The position numbers and the translations under genes were made by a program. DNA of 64,000 bases from Bacillus sp. es.036. GTDB taxonomy: Bacteria; Bacillota; Bacilli; Bacillales; Guptibacillaceae. The notes under the pieces are model-generated. The model did no database searches. It was not told the DNA's origin and saw only the letters and a list, made by a program, of their open reading frames with translations. Below are positions 8,509-18,717 of the stretch, piece by piece (position 1 is the stretch's first letter; every line of letters begins with the position of its first letter). Location: NCBI RefSeq assembly GCF_002563635.1, contig NZ_PDIZ01000001.1, forward strand, positions 3,348,001-3,412,000, written 5' to 3'.

Positions 8509-8584
8509 ATGGATCTCCTCCTTCAATTTTCACACAAAACCGTTCTGTTATGGTCTTATGCGTTGAAGAAGGAGAATAGACCAG

Positions 8585-9193
8585 TTAGCTGAATATTCCT
8601 TTCACCCAGTCCACAATCGTATCCATGATTTTCACCAAGAAGAAGTCAACTTCCACGTCTTCTGCAGGCTCTTCTACAGGCGCGTCGCTTTCTGCCTGAA
8701 CAGCGTCCCCATTTGAGAAGTCAAGGAAACAAAGCGGTGGGAAAAGAACGCACCACCAGTTATCCCCAAGACCTTCCCCAATTGTGATTAAGACGGCTTC
8801 GTAATCACCGGCAGGGTAAACAAAATCGCCATACAGTTTCGTTGGAAACGCGACTTCTCCAAAAGAAACAGAAAATGATTCACTGCTCCCAATCTGATCA
8901 AGCTCTTTTTCTACAATCGCTTCAATTTCATTCAAATGACTTTTAATCACGCTACGCGAATCTTCAATGGAAGTTAAATCAGCGACCCACTTATTAATTG
9001 ATTCGTTTACTTCATCACGAATGCTACGCTTTACTGATTGATCTTCTTCACTATTACTATTTGCTAAAATGCGAAGACGAATCGCTTCGTCTGGAATAAT
9101 CTGCTGATTTGCTGTAACAACTCCCGAACCCTGGAGACTTGAAGCAAGAATAAAAAATGAGATTAATAGATTAATAAGTCCTCTTTGATTCAT
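8585..9193 (-). CDS. spoIIR: Stage II sporulation protein R
   Basis: Secreted forespore signal that triggers SpoIIGA to process pro-SigE in the mother cell. 202 residues: N-terminal hydrophobic export segment (about 6-27), then the conserved IPDEAIRLRILANSNSEEDQ and the Cys-containing WWCVLFPPLCFLD near residue 145. An acidic stretch precedes the C-terminal amphipathic helix. The ATG at 9193 follows a weak GAAGGGAC site. A SigF-like promoter is present upstream, as expected for a gene expressed in the forespore. Confidence 0.95.
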   Translation of the reverse strand: MNQRGLINLLISFFILASSLQGSGVVTANQQIIPDEAIRLRILANSNSEEDQSVKRSIRDEVNESINKWVADLTSIEDSRSVIKSHLNEIEAIVEKELDQIGSSESFSVSFGEVAFPTKLYGDFVYPAGDYEAVLITIGEGLGDNWWCVLFPPLCFLDFSNGDAVQAESDAPVEEPAEDVEVDFFLVKIMDTIVDWVKGIFS

Positions 9194-9218
9194 CTTGTAT
9201 CCCGTCCCTTCTAGCTCT

Positions 9219-9247
9219 CATTCTGGCCAGATTCATACGTTTTAAAC
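9219..9247 (-). promoter_or_regulatory. SigF-like promoter of spoIIR
   Basis: On the minus strand GGCCAGAATG (9219-9228) fits the SigF -10 consensus GGNNANAHTR at every position. GTTTA (9243-9247), 14 bases upstream, is a 4/5 match to GYATA. The -10 is 26 bases from the spoIIR ATG. The spacer is one base short of ideal. Confidence 0.55.
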
Positions 9248-9286
9248 GTAGAACTGTTCACCAGAATGTGAGTAGAATCGACAGGG

Positions 9287-10135
9287 TTACGTTACAACAC
9301 CAAATACCATTCGTTCTTTCCCACTAATATCTTTCACAACCTCGACCCGAATACGCTCACCAAAAGAAGCTTCGAGCATTGCGGCAACTGTTCTTGCCTG
9401 CTTCTCGCCTACCTCAAATCCAATTAACCCTGGAGAAGAAATCAGCCCAGGCAAACCTTCCGCAAGTCTGCGATAAAGTACATAGCCATCTTCTCCTCCT
9501 ACAAGAGCACGAATCGGTTCATGGTCTCGAACTAATGGGTCAAGAGCGGCATATTCTTCTTCTGAAATGTAAGGAGGATTAGAAACGACGATATCAAACG
9601 TTTGTCCTTGTAACGGCTGAAGTAGATCACCGTGAAGAAACGAGATGGGAGCGTCAAGCTGACGTGCATTTTCCTTCGCTACCTTAAGGGCCTCCTGAGA
9701 AATATCCACTGCTTTGACGTTTTGATTTTGCAGTTCTAGCGCAAGACTAATGGCAATTGCCCCGCTTCCAGTACCGATGTCGGCGATCGTGGCTTTTTCC
9801 GGGTTAGGAAACAGCCTTTTTGACCTAGAAAGAATGCCTTCCACAAGCTCTTCTGTTTCAGGTCTTGGCACGAGGACATGATGATTCACGCGGAACGTTC
9901 GTCCGTAGAACTCTTCTTTTCCAACGATGTGCTGGACAGGAATACCGCTCGCGTGCTCGTTTATTTTCGCTTCAAAACTTGCAAAATCCGGCATTTGATC
10001 TTGCATTTGAAGTAAGAGTTCTGTTCTTGATACGTTTAACTCGTGTTTGATCAGCCACTCGGCAGCAGATGCTTCACGTCCGTGCTTCTCTAAAAAAGAA
10101 GAAGCCCATTTAAGGGCTTCGAATACAGTCATCAT
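9287..10135 (-). CDS. prmC: Release factor glutamine methyltransferase
   Basis: SAM-dependent enzyme methylating the GGQ glutamine of release factors. 282 residues: N-terminal helical substrate domain, then the Rossmann domain with DIGTGSGAIAI (about 119-129) and the NPPY catalytic motif at 186-189. The ATG follows GGAGAGTGACCCT. It starts 4 bases after the prfA stop, so its substrate RF1 is made from the same transcript. Confidence 0.96.
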   Translation of the reverse strand: MMTVFEALKWASSFLEKHGREASAAEWLIKHELNVSRTELLLQMQDQMPDFASFEAKINEHASGIPVQHIVGKEEFYGRTFRVNHHVLVPRPETEELVEGILSRSKRLFPNPEKATIADIGTGSGAIAISLALELQNQNVKAVDISQEALKVAKENARQLDAPISFLHGDLLQPLQGQTFDIVVSNPPYISEEEYAALDPLVRDHEPIRALVGGEDGYVLYRRLAEGLPGLISSPGLIGFEVGEKQARTVAAMLEASFGERIRVEVVKDISGKERMVFGVVT

Positions 10136-10139
10136 AGGG

Positions 10140-11210
10140 TCACTCTCCAGCTTCCGCCATTAAGCGCGTTTGTTCTTCTGTAATAAGCGCATCAATGAAC
10201 TCATCAAGCTTACCTTGAAGGATCTGGTCAAGCTTTTGGATCGTTAAGTTAATTCTGTGATCCGTTACGCGGTTTTGCGGGAAGTTGTACGTGCGAATAC
10301 GTTCAGAACGGTCGCCAGTACCAACAGCGGATTTACGGTTATCGTCATACTCTTTCTGTGCTTCCTGCTGGAACTTATCATACACACGAGCACGAAGAAC
10401 CTTCATCGCTTTTTCTTTGTTCTTAATCTGAGATTTTTCATCCTGACACGAAACGACAACACCAGTTGGCATATGCGTTAAGCGAACCGCTGACATCGTT
10501 GTATTAACACTCTGTCCACCTGGTCCACTTGAAGTAAAGGTATCAACACGAATGTCTTTATCATGAATGTCAACTTCTACTTCTTCTGCTTCAGGAAGCA
10601 CCGCAACGGTTGCCGTAGACGTATGAATACGACCACCAGATTCTGTTGACGGAACGCGCTGAACGCGGTGTGCTCCGTTCTCATACTTCATTTTTGAATA
10701 AGCGCCAGCACCGTTGATCATAAAGATTATCTCTTTAAAACCACCGAGCTCGGTTGAACTTGATTCAATGACTTCAGACTTCCAACCTTGCATTTCAGCA
10801 AAGCGGCTGTACATTTTGTACAAGTCACCTGCAAATAGAGCGGCTTCATCTCCACCCGCTGCTCCGCGAACCTCGATAATTACGTTCTTATCATCGTTCG
10901 GGTCTTTTGGAAGAAGTAGCACGCGCAACCGCTCCGCATACTCTTCTTCTTTAGGTGTAAGCTCGGAAAGCTCAGCCTTCACCATTTCACGCATTTCTGC
11001 ATCTTTTTCTTCCTCAAGCATCGCTTTCGCATCTTGAATGCCTTCGAGAATTTCCTTATATTCACGATACACCTGAACGGTTTCCTCAAGACTTGATTGC
11101 TCTTTGGAATATTCCCGGAGTTTCGTCGTGTCATTAATGACTTCTGGATCACTCAACAACTGATTTAACTTATCATAACGTTCTTCAACAATTTCTAAAC
11201 GGTCTAACAA
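10140..11210 (-). CDS. prfA: Peptide chain release factor 1
   Basis: Recognises UAA and UAG in the ribosomal A site and triggers peptide release. 356 residues, standard length. The peptidyl-transferase motif GGQ is at about 231-233 within [12 protein letters not shown], and the codon-recognition tripeptide region reads PST (about 187-189). Translation begins at TTG (11210), 6 bases after GAGGTGA. It forms an operon with prmC. Confidence 0.97.
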   Translation of the reverse strand: MLDRLEIVEERYDKLNQLLSDPEVINDTTKLREYSKEQSSLEETVQVYREYKEILEGIQDAKAMLEEEKDAEMREMVKAELSELTPKEEEYAERLRVLLLPKDPNDDKNVIIEVRGAAGGDEAALFAGDLYKMYSRFAEMQGWKSEVIESSSTELGGFKEIIFMINGAGAYSKMKYENGAHRVQRVPSTESGGRIHTSTATVAVLPEAEEVEVDIHDKDIRVDTFTSSGPGGQSVNTTMSAVRLTHMPTGVVVSCQDEKSQIKNKEKAMKVLRARVYDKFQQEAQKEYDDNRKSAVGTGDRSERIRTYNFPQNRVTDHRINLTIQKLDQILQGKLDEFIDALITEEQTRLMAEAGE

Positions 11211-11362
11211 GATCTTTCACCTCGTTTTCGTTGCATAACATTCTAATTATAGTATAGGACATTTCACAGGTCAAAAGCAAAAATAGCTTGAACTTGATTT
11301 ATTCAGGGTAAACTGGAAGTAGGTTAGTAAAAATGAACGATTCCGGAAGGGGCGGTTTGAAC

Positions 11363-12697
11363 ATGAAATTCGTCATTATTGGCGGCGATGCAGCTGGTAT
11401 GAGTGCAGCAATGCAAATTATTCGAAATGATGAGGAAGCGGAAGTTGTGACGCTTGAGAAGGGGAATATCTACTCTTATGGGCAGTGCGGCCTCCCTTAT
11501 GTCATTAGCGGAAAAATTGAATCCACTGAAAAACTTATCGCTAGATCTGTCGATACGTTTCGAGAGAAGTATGGCATCGATGCTCGTGTGTATCATGAAG
11601 TAACAAATGTGGATACCGATAAAAAAATTGTAAAAGGAATCAATTTAAAGTCCGGCGAACATTTTACCGAAAAATACGATAAGCTGCTGATCGCGACAGG
11701 GGTTAGTCCTGTGAAACCAAATTGGGAAGGAATCGATCTTAACGGAATACATACATTAAAAACGATTCCGGATGCTGAGAAGGTAATCAATGATTTGGAT
11801 GACTCCGTTAAAAACGTTGCGGTTATTGGAGGGGGCTACATCGGACTTGAAATGGCTGAAACGTTCCGTGAACTTGGTAAAAATGTGCGCATCATTGAAC
11901 TAGGGCCGCACCTCGCTAGCATTTTTGATGAAGACATGGCGAAGATGATTCATGATGAGGCAGAGCGAAACGAGGTTGCCGTTCATACAAACGAAGGCGT
12001 GCAATCTTTTAAAGGTGAAAAGCGCGTGAAAAAGATCGTAACAGATAAAGGAGAATATGAAGCAGATCTCGTTCTCGTTTCTGTTGGAGTAAAGCCTAAT
12101 ACAGGTTTCCTTAAGGAGTGCGGGCTACACACCGCTTCTAACGGGGCAATACAGGTGAATCGCTACATGCAAACGAGTAAAGAAGACGTCTATGCCGCTG
12201 GAGACTGTGCGACACATTACCATCGTGTCAAAGAACGTGATGACTTTGTTCCTCTAGGGACGACAGCAAATAAACAGGGACGTATTGCAGGACTAAATAT
12301 GGTCGGACAGCCGAATACGTTTAAAGGAATTGTCGGTACTTCTGTTATTAAATTCTTTGACTTAACGCTTGGTCGGACAGGGCTTTCAACAAGTGAAGCA
12401 GAAGAACTAAACTTACCGTTCGCTAGCTGTTCTACTGAAGCGACAGATATCGCTGGATACTACCCTGATGCACGAGAGCTTTGTGTCAAAATCATTTTCC
12501 GAGATGATAACGAGCGCATCCTTGGCGGGCAGTTTATTGGAAAGTATGGCGTGGATAAGCGCGTTGACGTACTTGCGACTGCTCTTTATCATCAAATGAC
12601 GTTACATGACATCGAGGACCTCGACCTCGCCTACGCTCCACCTTACAACAGCGTTTGGGATCCGTTGCAACAAGCAGCAAGACGAGCACAGCATTAA
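11363..12697 (+). CDS. CoA-disulfide reductase-like FAD/NAD(P)H oxidoreductase
   Basis: Pyridine-nucleotide disulfide oxidoreductase of the single-cysteine group (CoA-disulfide reductase, NADH oxidase, NADH peroxidase). 444 residues: FAD-binding [12 protein letters not shown] (about 4-15), active cysteine 42 in [12 protein letters not shown](P)-binding [13 protein letters not shown] (about 155), the second FAD motif VYAAGDC, and a C-terminal dimerisation domain with GYYPDA. CoA-disulfide reductase is the likeliest activity because Bacilli use CoA and bacillithiol as thiols, but NADH oxidase cannot be excluded. The ATG at 11363 follows GAAGGGGCGG. It is not part of the B. subtilis gene order at this site. 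Confidence 0.82.
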   Translation: MKFVIIGGDAAGMSAAMQIIRNDEEAEVVTLEKGNIYSYGQCGLPYVISGKIESTEKLIARSVDTFREKYGIDARVYHEVTNVDTDKKIVKGINLKSGEHFTEKYDKLLIATGVSPVKPNWEGIDLNGIHTLKTIPDAEKVINDLDDSVKNVAVIGGGYIGLEMAETFRELGKNVRIIELGPHLASIFDEDMAKMIHDEAERNEVAVHTNEGVQSFKGEKRVKKIVTDKGEYEADLVLVSVGVKPNTGFLKECGLHTASNGAIQVNRYMQTSKEDVYAAGDCATHYHRVKERDDFVPLGTTANKQGRIAGLNMVGQPNTFKGIVGTSVIKFFDLTLGRTGLSTSEAEELNLPFASCSTEATDIAGYYPDARELCVKIIFRDDNERILGGQFIGKYGVDKRVDVLATALYHQMTLHDIEDLDLAYAPPYNSVWDPLQQAARRAQH

Positions 12698-12704
12698 TAA
12701 AAAT

Positions 12705-12730
12705 AACCCTCTCGTTGATGAGAGGGTTTA
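12705..12730. terminator. Bidirectional stem-loop terminator
   Basis: AACCCTCTC / GAGAGGGTT stem between the oxidoreductase (plus) and the lipoprotein gene (minus). It overlaps the lipoprotein stop codon by a few bases. Confidence 0.75.
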
Positions 12731-13102
12731 TCTTGCTCGCACGTGTATTTTGTATCTTGGCACTGCTTGATAAATTTTAGCAGCAAGCGTTTTTTTCTGA
12801 TTATTTAGTTCGGCTTCTTGTTTATTCGTAAATTTAACATTTACCCACGCATGGTTGCCTGTAATCGAAATCAATCCAGCATCGAAACCTTCTGCCTCGA
12901 CTACCTCTCGAATTTTATCTTGATCGTCACTAATCGTTGGCTTGTCCACGCTCATATTCCGATAGGACTGTGGGTTCAGATTAATATCGGTATTTAAATT
13001 TTGACCTTCTCCCGCCTGTCCATTTGCTTCTGGCGGCTTGAGTGGCGAACAGGCTGATACAAGCAACAGAAACACAAGCATCATCCAGGTTATCTTTCTC
13101 AT
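12728..13102 (-). CDS. Small lipoprotein of unknown function
   Basis: 124-residue protein with a type II signal peptide: positively charged MRK, a hydrophobic stretch, and lipobox LVSAC with the lipidated cysteine at about residue 18. The mature part contains NLNPQSYRNMSVDKPTI and a segment VNVKFTNKQEAE with a predicted alpha/beta character, similar in layout to small YhcN/YlaJ-type spore lipoproteins but not close enough to assign. It is probably anchored to the outer face of the membrane. The ATG at 13102 is 7 bases after GGAGGTGA. Confidence 0.75.
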   Translation of the reverse strand: MRKITWMMLVFLLLVSACSPLKPPEANGQAGEGQNLNTDINLNPQSYRNMSVDKPTISDDQDKIREVVEAEGFDAGLISITGNHAWVNVKFTNKQEAELNNQKKTLAAKIYQAVPRYKIHVRAR

Positions 13103-13204
13103 CAGTCGGTCACCTCCTGTTTTTAAGGTGCCCAACAAATGATGGTTAGATTCAAATCAGCGCTTTTCTTATCCTTTCGTTACGAATCCACTATTTCGAA
13201 AGCA

Positions 13205-13230
13205 CAAAAAAAGCCCGGTTTCCCGGACTT
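13205..13230 (-). terminator. Intrinsic terminator of tdk
   Basis: AAGTCCGGG / CCGGGCTT stem with AAA loop on the minus strand, followed by seven T. It starts directly at the tdk stop codon. Confidence 0.9.
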
Positions 13231-13846
13231 ACTTTGAGATTTCTTGTTCTTGATGATCCCGTGCCGTCGGCTTCCCAGGCACTTTATGACAGTGACGACA
13301 GCGCGGTTCATAAGACTCAGATGCACCGACAAGGATGATCGGATCCTCGTAATGAGCAGGCTTGCCATCAATAAGACGCTGCGTACGACTTGCTGGAGAA
13401 CCACACACGACACAAATCGCTTGAAGCTTTGTGACGGATTCTGCAACCGTTAAAAGTTTTGGAACTTGTCCAAAAGCTTCACCGCGGAAATCCTGATCCA
13501 GTCCTGCAACGATCACACGAACCCCTTCATCCGCAAGCTGTTGCGTTACATCAACAATGCCTTCATCAAAAAACTGCACTTCATCAACTGCAACCATATC
13601 CGTATCTTCTGCAACGCGGTCCAGGATCGCCTGTGAATGATCAACCGGAACAGCGATGACGGACATTCCATTATGAGATACAACAGATTCTTCGCTATAT
13701 CTGTTATCCACTTTTGGTTTAAACACCTGAACTTTTTGTTTGGCATAAGTCGCTCGTCTTACACGACGAATTAATTCTTCAGACTTCCCGGAAAACATAC
13801 TCCCGCAAACAACCTCAATCCAGCCGCTGTACTTCATAACATGCAT
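13229..13846 (-). CDS. tdk: Thymidine kinase
   Basis: Salvage enzyme phosphorylating thymidine to dTMP with ATP. 205 residues, type II thymidine kinase. P-loop [11 protein letters not shown] at about 16-26, Walker [10 protein letters not shown] near residue 86, and two zinc-binding cysteine pairs CVVC and CRHC. The ATG at 13846 follows AAAGGAGAAGCGGTTGA; a second in-frame ATG three codons on is possible. The neighbours rpmE and rho are in the B. subtilis order. Confidence 0.95.
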   Translation of the reverse strand: MHVMKYSGWIEVVCGSMFSGKSEELIRRVRRATYAKQKVQVFKPKVDNRYSEESVVSHNGMSVIAVPVDHSQAILDRVAEDTDMVAVDEVQFFDEGIVDVTQQLADEGVRVIVAGLDQDFRGEAFGQVPKLLTVAESVTKLQAICVVCGSPASRTQRLIDGKPAHYEDPIILVGASESYEPRCRHCHKVPGKPTARDHQEQEISK

Positions 13847-14149
13847 TCAACCGCTTCTCCTTTCCCAGCATAAGCATAAAAAAATGACTGATCAGCGCAG
13901 TCCTTATTTTGCGTATACTTTCATCCAATTATTGATCGTAGAGTGCTTACAAGAAGCAATCACTCGTATTCGCTTAAAAAGGCTTCGCCCATCTTAAAAA
14001 TCATCCTTCATAGGAAGAAACGAGTGAACAATGGTTTGTTCGAACCGTTTCTTCCTACAAATATGTGCAAAGTAGCTCTGCATGATGATCATTTCTTGCT
14101 TCATTGAGTTAAAAAACAGGCAAGGAGTAAAAACTTGCCTGTTCTATCA
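13847..14149. other. Intergenic region tdk-rpmE with a long hairpin
   Basis: No supported gene. It contains a perfect 12-bp inverted repeat TAGGAAGAAACG / CGTTTCTTCCTA (14011-14022 with 14046-14057), enclosing a smaller GAACA / TGTTC stem. No T-run follows the long hairpin, so it is not a normal terminator. The rpmE terminator lies at the right end. Confidence 0.6.
14111..14144 (-). terminator. Intrinsic terminator of rpmE
   Basis: AACAGGCAAG / CTTGCCTGTT stem on the minus strand followed by TTTTTT, just after the rpmE stop codon. Confidence 0.9.
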
Positions 14150-14356
14150 TTAACCTTTTAGGTTGTATTTTTTTCTAAACTTATCTACGCGTCCACCAGC
14201 GTCATTGAACTTCTGACGTCCAGTATAGAATGGATGGCACTCAGAGCAAACCTCTACGCTCACGCCGTCCTGTTTTGTAGAACCAGTTTCGAATTCGTTA
14301 CCGCAAGCACATCTTACCTTAATGGTTTCATAACCAGGATGAATCGCTTGTTTCAT
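14150..14356 (-). CDS. rpmE: Ribosomal protein L31 (zinc-binding form)
   Basis: Large-subunit protein bL31, 68 residues. It carries the zinc ribbon cysteines in [11 protein letters not shown] and [10 protein letters not shown], so it is the C+ (zinc-containing) form rather than the zinc-independent YtiA type. The C-terminus [15 protein letters not shown] is typical. The ATG at 14356 is 9 bases after AAGGAG; an ATG three codons earlier would overlap that site. Confidence 0.96.
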   Translation of the reverse strand: MKQAIHPGYETIKVRCACGNEFETGSTKQDGVSVEVCSECHPFYTGRQKFNDAGGRVDKFRKKYNLKG

Positions 14357-14508
14357 GAATTTCATCTCCTTCCGCCCTGATTCCTGAGGAAACAGAGTTA
14401 AATGAAGCTAAAAGGCAGTGCCTTTTAGCTTCTGCACACATAGACGTATTATAGCAGGGTGTTCCAGACAATGCAATTGATCATCTTGTGACGAAACACC
14501 TTCATTCT

Positions 14509-15774
14509 TTACCTGGAAGAACCGCTTTTTTCTTTCTCAAACAGGTCGAAAAACTCACGATTTTCTTTCGTTTTCTTCAGACGCTTTAAGAAATTATCCA
14601 CGAATTCAAAGGAGTCATCCATGCTCTTACGTATCGTCCAAAGCATTTCAAGCTGTTCTTTTGGAAGAAGCAACTCTTCTTTACGCGTACCAGAGCGACG
14701 AATATCAATCGCAGGGAAGACACGGCGTTCTGCGAGACGACGATCTAGATGAAGCTCCATGTTACCCGTTCCTTTAAATTCTTCATAAATGACGTCATCC
14801 ATGCGTGAACCTGTCTCAACTAGCGCTGTTGCTAAAATCGTCAAGCTTCCACCTTCTTCAATGTTTCGCGCCGCACCAAAGAATCGTTTTGGACGATGGA
14901 AGGCTGCAGGATCAATACCACCGGAAAGCGTACGTCCACTTGGTGGGATAACGAGGTTATAGGCACGAGCAAGACGTGTAATACTATCCAAAAGGATGAC
15001 AACATCTTTCTTATGCTCAACCAATCGCATCGCACGTTCGAGCACAAGCTCAGCTACTTTAATATGGTTATCTGGCGTTTCATCAAACGTTGAATGAACC
15101 ACATCGCCATCAACGGAACGCTCAATATCCGTCACTTCCTCAGGACGCTCGTCAATGAGAAGAACGATTAATTCCGTTTCAGGATGGTTCGTTGTAATGC
15201 TATTAGCAATTTCCTTCAAAAGCATCGTTTTACCAGCTTTAGGTGGCGCTACGATTAGACCACGCTGCCCATACCCAACTGGTGAAATCATGTCGATGAT
15301 GCGAGTAGACAGATTGCCTGATTTGTTTTCGAAATTCATGCGCTTCTCAGGATAAAGCGGTGTTAGCGCTGGAAAATGGACGCGTTCTTTCGAAGAATCA
15401 GGGTCCTCCCCGTTCACTGCCGCTACGTGCAAAAGTCCGTAGTAGCGTTCATTTTCTTTTGGAGGACGCACCTTACCAGAAACGCGATCCCCGTTACGAA
15501 GGTCAAATCTGCGAATTTGAGATGCCGAGATATAAATGTCTTCTGCGCTTGGCGAGTAGTTGATCGGGCGAAGGAAACCAAATCCTTCAGACGAAATAAT
15601 TTCAAGAATCCCTTCCATGAACAGAAGTCCTGATTGCTCTGCCTGGGCTTTTAAAATAGCGAAAACAAGCTCTCGTTTGTTTAACTTACTATAGTAAGAG
15701 ACTTTGTATAATCGAGCCTGTTCATAAAGCTCTTTTAATGTCATTTGTTCTAGTTCTGATATATTTACTGCCAT
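14509..15774 (-). CDS. rho: Transcription termination factor Rho
   Basis: Hexameric RNA-dependent ATPase ending transcription at Rho-dependent sites. 421 residues: N-terminal helical LKELYEQARLYKVSYYSKLN, a cold-shock-like RNA-binding domain (EGFGFLRPINYSPSAEDIYIS, about 63-83), Walker A PPKAGKTMLLKE (about 177-188), Walker B VVILLDSITRLARAYN and the Q/R-loop region SGGIDPAAFHRPKRFFGAARN. The ATG has only a weak GGTG site. A 488-base upstream region contains a pyrimidine-rich, G-poor stretch that fits autogenous Rho control, which is known for B. subtilis rho. Confidence 0.97.
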   Translation of the reverse strand: MAVNISELEQMTLKELYEQARLYKVSYYSKLNKRELVFAILKAQAEQSGLLFMEGILEIISSEGFGFLRPINYSPSAEDIYISASQIRRFDLRNGDRVSGKVRPPKENERYYGLLHVAAVNGEDPDSSKERVHFPALTPLYPEKRMNFENKSGNLSTRIIDMISPVGYGQRGLIVAPPKAGKTMLLKEIANSITTNHPETELIVLLIDERPEEVTDIERSVDGDVVHSTFDETPDNHIKVAELVLERAMRLVEHKKDVVILLDSITRLARAYNLVIPPSGRTLSGGIDPAAFHRPKRFFGAARNIEEGGSLTILATALVETGSRMDDVIYEEFKGTGNMELHLDRRLAERRVFPAIDIRRSGTRKEELLLPKEQLEMLWTIRKSMDDSFEFVDNFLKRLKKTKENREFFDLFEKEKSGSSR

Positions 15775-16262
15775 GTTGACACCACACTTTTTAAATGATT
15801 ATGGGTTTTACCCAAATGATTGGAAAATGAAATAAGTGCACAAAAGGTTCATTCAAACAACAGAGGTATGTTGTGTACAGATCGTCCTTTTGATTATGAA
15901 TAATAAAGAAAGAGAGAAAGAGTTTGTTGAGACCCTGTGAGAGGCTAGTATGTGATCCATTCAGGAATCTCTTAAGTGAGAGTAGAGGAAGTGCACAACG
16001 AAGGTGTTGCTTAGCAATCGTTACTCTTGAACATGTTCTTCTTTAATGATTTTTGGCTCATTTTCGCCATTAACTAAATCGGGACAAGTGGTCCACTACG
16101 CGAATGACGACATTTGAGCCAAAAATCAACTTTTCCACTCAACGATGTTGAGCGAATAGTAATAGGAAATAATACAGCACCTTATAGTTTTACCAGATTC
16201 CTAAAAAATATTCAACATGAAATGATACTTGTGGTGTTGAATCATGTACGTCTAATGAACTT
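15775..16262 (-). promoter_or_regulatory. Long rho leader / glpX 3' region
   Basis: No supported gene in 488 bases. On the minus strand 15904-15990 is C/U-rich and G-poor (runs such as CTTTCTCTCTTTCTTT), like a Rho utilisation site. Further upstream a perfect 13-bp inverted repeat GATTTTTGGCTCA / TGAGCCAAAAATC (16048-16060 with 16115-16127) encloses a second stem GGAC / GTCC. No T-run follows, so it is not an intrinsic terminator. Confidence 0.5.
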
Positions 16263-17231
16263 TTAAGAACGAATGACAAGGTCTGGTTTCTTTTTTAAAC
16301 TGTGTTTTCCGTCTATAAAGCGAACAGTACCGGACTTTGCGCGCATAACAACCGATTGGGTCGTACCAGAAGTTCCCTGGAATCTAACACCCTTTAATAA
16401 TTCGCCATCTGTCACGCCAGTTGCCGCAAAAATGGCATCTTCCCCTTTTACGAGATCCTCCATGTAAAGAACGCGGGAAACATCATGAATTCCCATCTCG
16501 TTACATCGTTTCAACTCTTCTTCATTTTGAGGGAGAAGTTTACCCTGTATTTCTCCACCGAGACATTTCAATGCAACGGCTGCAAGTACACCTTCAGGGG
16601 CACCACCAGACCCAAATAAAATATCAACGCCTGTGTCATCAAAGGCCGTGTTAATTGCCGCTGCCACATCTCCATCAGAAATAAGCTTAATTCTAGCGCC
16701 TGCAGCACGAACTTCTTCTATAATCTTTTCGTGCCGTTTGCGGTCTAATATGACCGCCACACAGTCTTCAATTTCTTTTCCTTTCGCTTCAGCAACCGCC
16801 TTCAAATTATCGTAAACGGAAGCGTTAATATCGATTTTGCCAACCGCTCTCGGTCCGACCGCAATTTTGTCCATGTACATGTCAGGTGCATGCAGCAAAT
16901 TGCCGTGATCAGCTACCGCTAACACAGCGAGTGCATTCCACGTTCCTGCTGCTACGATATTGGTTCCTTCAAGAGGATCAACCGCGACGTCTACGCGGGG
17001 ACCATAACCAGTTCCAAGTTTTTCACCGATATAAAGCATCGGGGCTTCATCCATTTCCCCTTCCCCGATAACCACCGTTCCCTTCATCGGTACCGTGTCA
17101 AACACATCCCGCATTGCCGTGGTCGCGGCATCATCAGCTTCTTCTTTCTTGCCTCTTCCCATCCAGCGTGCTGAAGCGAGCGCAGCAGCTTCTGTGACTC
17201 TGACAAGTTCCATCGTTAAACTTCTTTCCAT
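16263..17231 (-). CDS. glpX: Class II fructose-1,6-bisphosphatase
   Basis: Gluconeogenic phosphatase of the GlpX family. 322 residues beginning [18 protein letters not shown] as in Bacillus homologues. Metal and substrate motifs are [17 protein letters not shown] and FGSGGAPEG. Two adjacent ATG codons follow GGGAGGAAAGC; the second (17231) has the better spacing. It lies between murA and rho as in B. subtilis ywjI. A partial cre-like sequence, GTAAAACGCTTTCA (12/14), lies at 17264-17277 just upstream. Confidence 0.95.
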   Translation of the reverse strand: MERSLTMELVRVTEAAALASARWMGRGKKEEADDAATTAMRDVFDTVPMKGTVVIGEGEMDEAPMLYIGEKLGTGYGPRVDVAVDPLEGTNIVAAGTWNALAVLAVADHGNLLHAPDMYMDKIAVGPRAVGKIDINASVYDNLKAVAEAKGKEIEDCVAVILDRKRHEKIIEEVRAAGARIKLISDGDVAAAINTAFDDTGVDILFGSGGAPEGVLAAVALKCLGGEIQGKLLPQNEEELKRCNEMGIHDVSRVLYMEDLVKGEDAIFAATGVTDGELLKGVRFQGTSGTTQSVVMRAKSGTVRFIDGKHSLKKKPDLVIRS

Positions 17232-17323
17232 CATGCTTTCCTCCCCCGGGGTGCGCAACGTTAGTAAAACGCTTTCAAAATAGAGATAACAGAATGGTGG
17301 TTTTCACCACCATTTCTGCTAAT

Positions 17324-18613
17324 TTAAGAACTTTCTACTTCTTTCAACTCTTCTTGGTCTAATTTCTCACGCCAAACCCGCGCACCAAGATTGCTAAGCT
17401 TCTCAACGAGTCGCTCATAGCCACGATCAATGTGCTCCAGTCCTGAGACTTCCGTGACGCCTTCAGCCATTAGGCCAGCGACAACAAGGGCTGCACCAGC
17501 ACGTAGATCTGAAGCACGCACCTTTGCTCCCTGGAGCTTCACAGCGCCATTAATTATGGCAGAACGTCCTTCAACCTTAACGTTCGCACCCATTCGACGT
17601 AGTTCATCGATATGTTTGAATCTTGCACTATAGATCGTATCGGTTACAATACTGCTACCTTCAGCATTTGTTAAGAGCGAAGTAAACGGCTGCTGAAGAT
17701 CGGTTGGGAAGCCTGGATAAACAAGGGTTTTAAGATCAACGCCTTTCCAACCTTCACGCGGCGAACGAATAAAAACTTGATCTTCATTTGTCTCGACTTG
17801 TACACCCATCTCACGTAGTTTCGCAATAAGCGATTCTAAGTGCTGAGAAATAACATTGTCGATCACAACTTCATCACCCATCGCAGCTGCCATGATCATA
17901 TATGTTCCTGCCTCAATGCGGTCAGGAATAATGGAATGATAGCAGCCGGTTAGCTCGTCCACGCCGTCAATTCGAATAACGTCCGTTCCAGCCCCTTTAA
18001 TCTTTGCGCCCATGCTTGATAAAAGTGTGGCAACGTCAATGATTTCAGGTTCTTTAGCTGCATTTTCAATCACGGTACGACCTTTCGCACGAACCGCTGC
18101 AAGCATAATGTTAATCGTCGCTCCAACGCTTACAACATCAAGGTAAATGCGAGCGCCTCTTAGTTCATCTGCACGAAGGTAAATGGCCCCTTGTTCATTC
18201 GTTACTTTTGCGCCAAGCGCTTCAAATCCTTTAATATGCTGGTCAATCGGACGTGGTCCAAGATTACATCCGCCCGGAAGTCCGATAACCGCCTTGTTAA
18301 AACGACCTAACATCGCACCCATTAAATAATAAGAAGCACGTAGCTTCTTTACTTTGCCATTCGGCAGCGGCATCGCAATCATATCTTTAGGATTTACAGT
18401 TAATGTATTTCCATTTAGCTCAGCTTGTCCCCCGATTTCCTCAAGCAAATCACGGAGAATCCCAACGTCAGAAATGTTCGGCAAGTGATCAATAGTGACA
18501 GTGGAATCTGCTAGAATAGCCGCCGGGATTAATGCTACCGCACTATTCTTGGCCCCGCTCACCTGAACGGTTCCACTTAAACGGTGGCCTCCAGCGATCA
18601 TCAACTTTTCCAT
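17324..18613 (-). CDS. murZ: UDP-N-acetylglucosamine 1-carboxyvinyltransferase (MurZ paralogue type)
   Basis: First committed step of peptidoglycan synthesis: transfers enolpyruvate from PEP to UDP-GlcNAc. 429 residues. The catalytic, fosfomycin-target cysteine is in [12 protein letters not shown] at about residue 116. [18 protein letters not shown] at the N-terminus and [11 protein letters not shown] near residue 305 are family signatures. Linkage to fba, tal and glpX points to the MurZ (MurAB) paralogue rather than the atp-linked MurAA. The ATG at 18613 follows GAAGGGAGA; an upstream in-frame ATG has no ribosome binding site. Confidence 0.93.
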   Translation of the reverse strand: MEKLMIAGGHRLSGTVQVSGAKNSAVALIPAAILADSTVTIDHLPNISDVGILRDLLEEIGGQAELNGNTLTVNPKDMIAMPLPNGKVKKLRASYYLMGAMLGRFNKAVIGLPGGCNLGPRPIDQHIKGFEALGAKVTNEQGAIYLRADELRGARIYLDVVSVGATINIMLAAVRAKGRTVIENAAKEPEIIDVATLLSSMGAKIKGAGTDVIRIDGVDELTGCYHSIIPDRIEAGTYMIMAAAMGDEVVIDNVISQHLESLIAKLREMGVQVETNEDQVFIRSPREGWKGVDLKTLVYPGFPTDLQQPFTSLLTNAEGSSIVTDTIYSARFKHIDELRRMGANVKVEGRSAIINGAVKLQGAKVRASDLRAGAALVVAGLMAEGVTEVSGLEHIDRGYERLVEKLSNLGARVWREKLDQEELKEVESS

Positions 18614-18717
18614 AACGGTCTCCCTTCTTCGTCCGCATCGTATGTTCCTCATTCTGTCATGATACTTCATAAGAATAGTATGGGCAAAAACAGGAAGTTC
18701 ATGCCAATTCGTTCATT

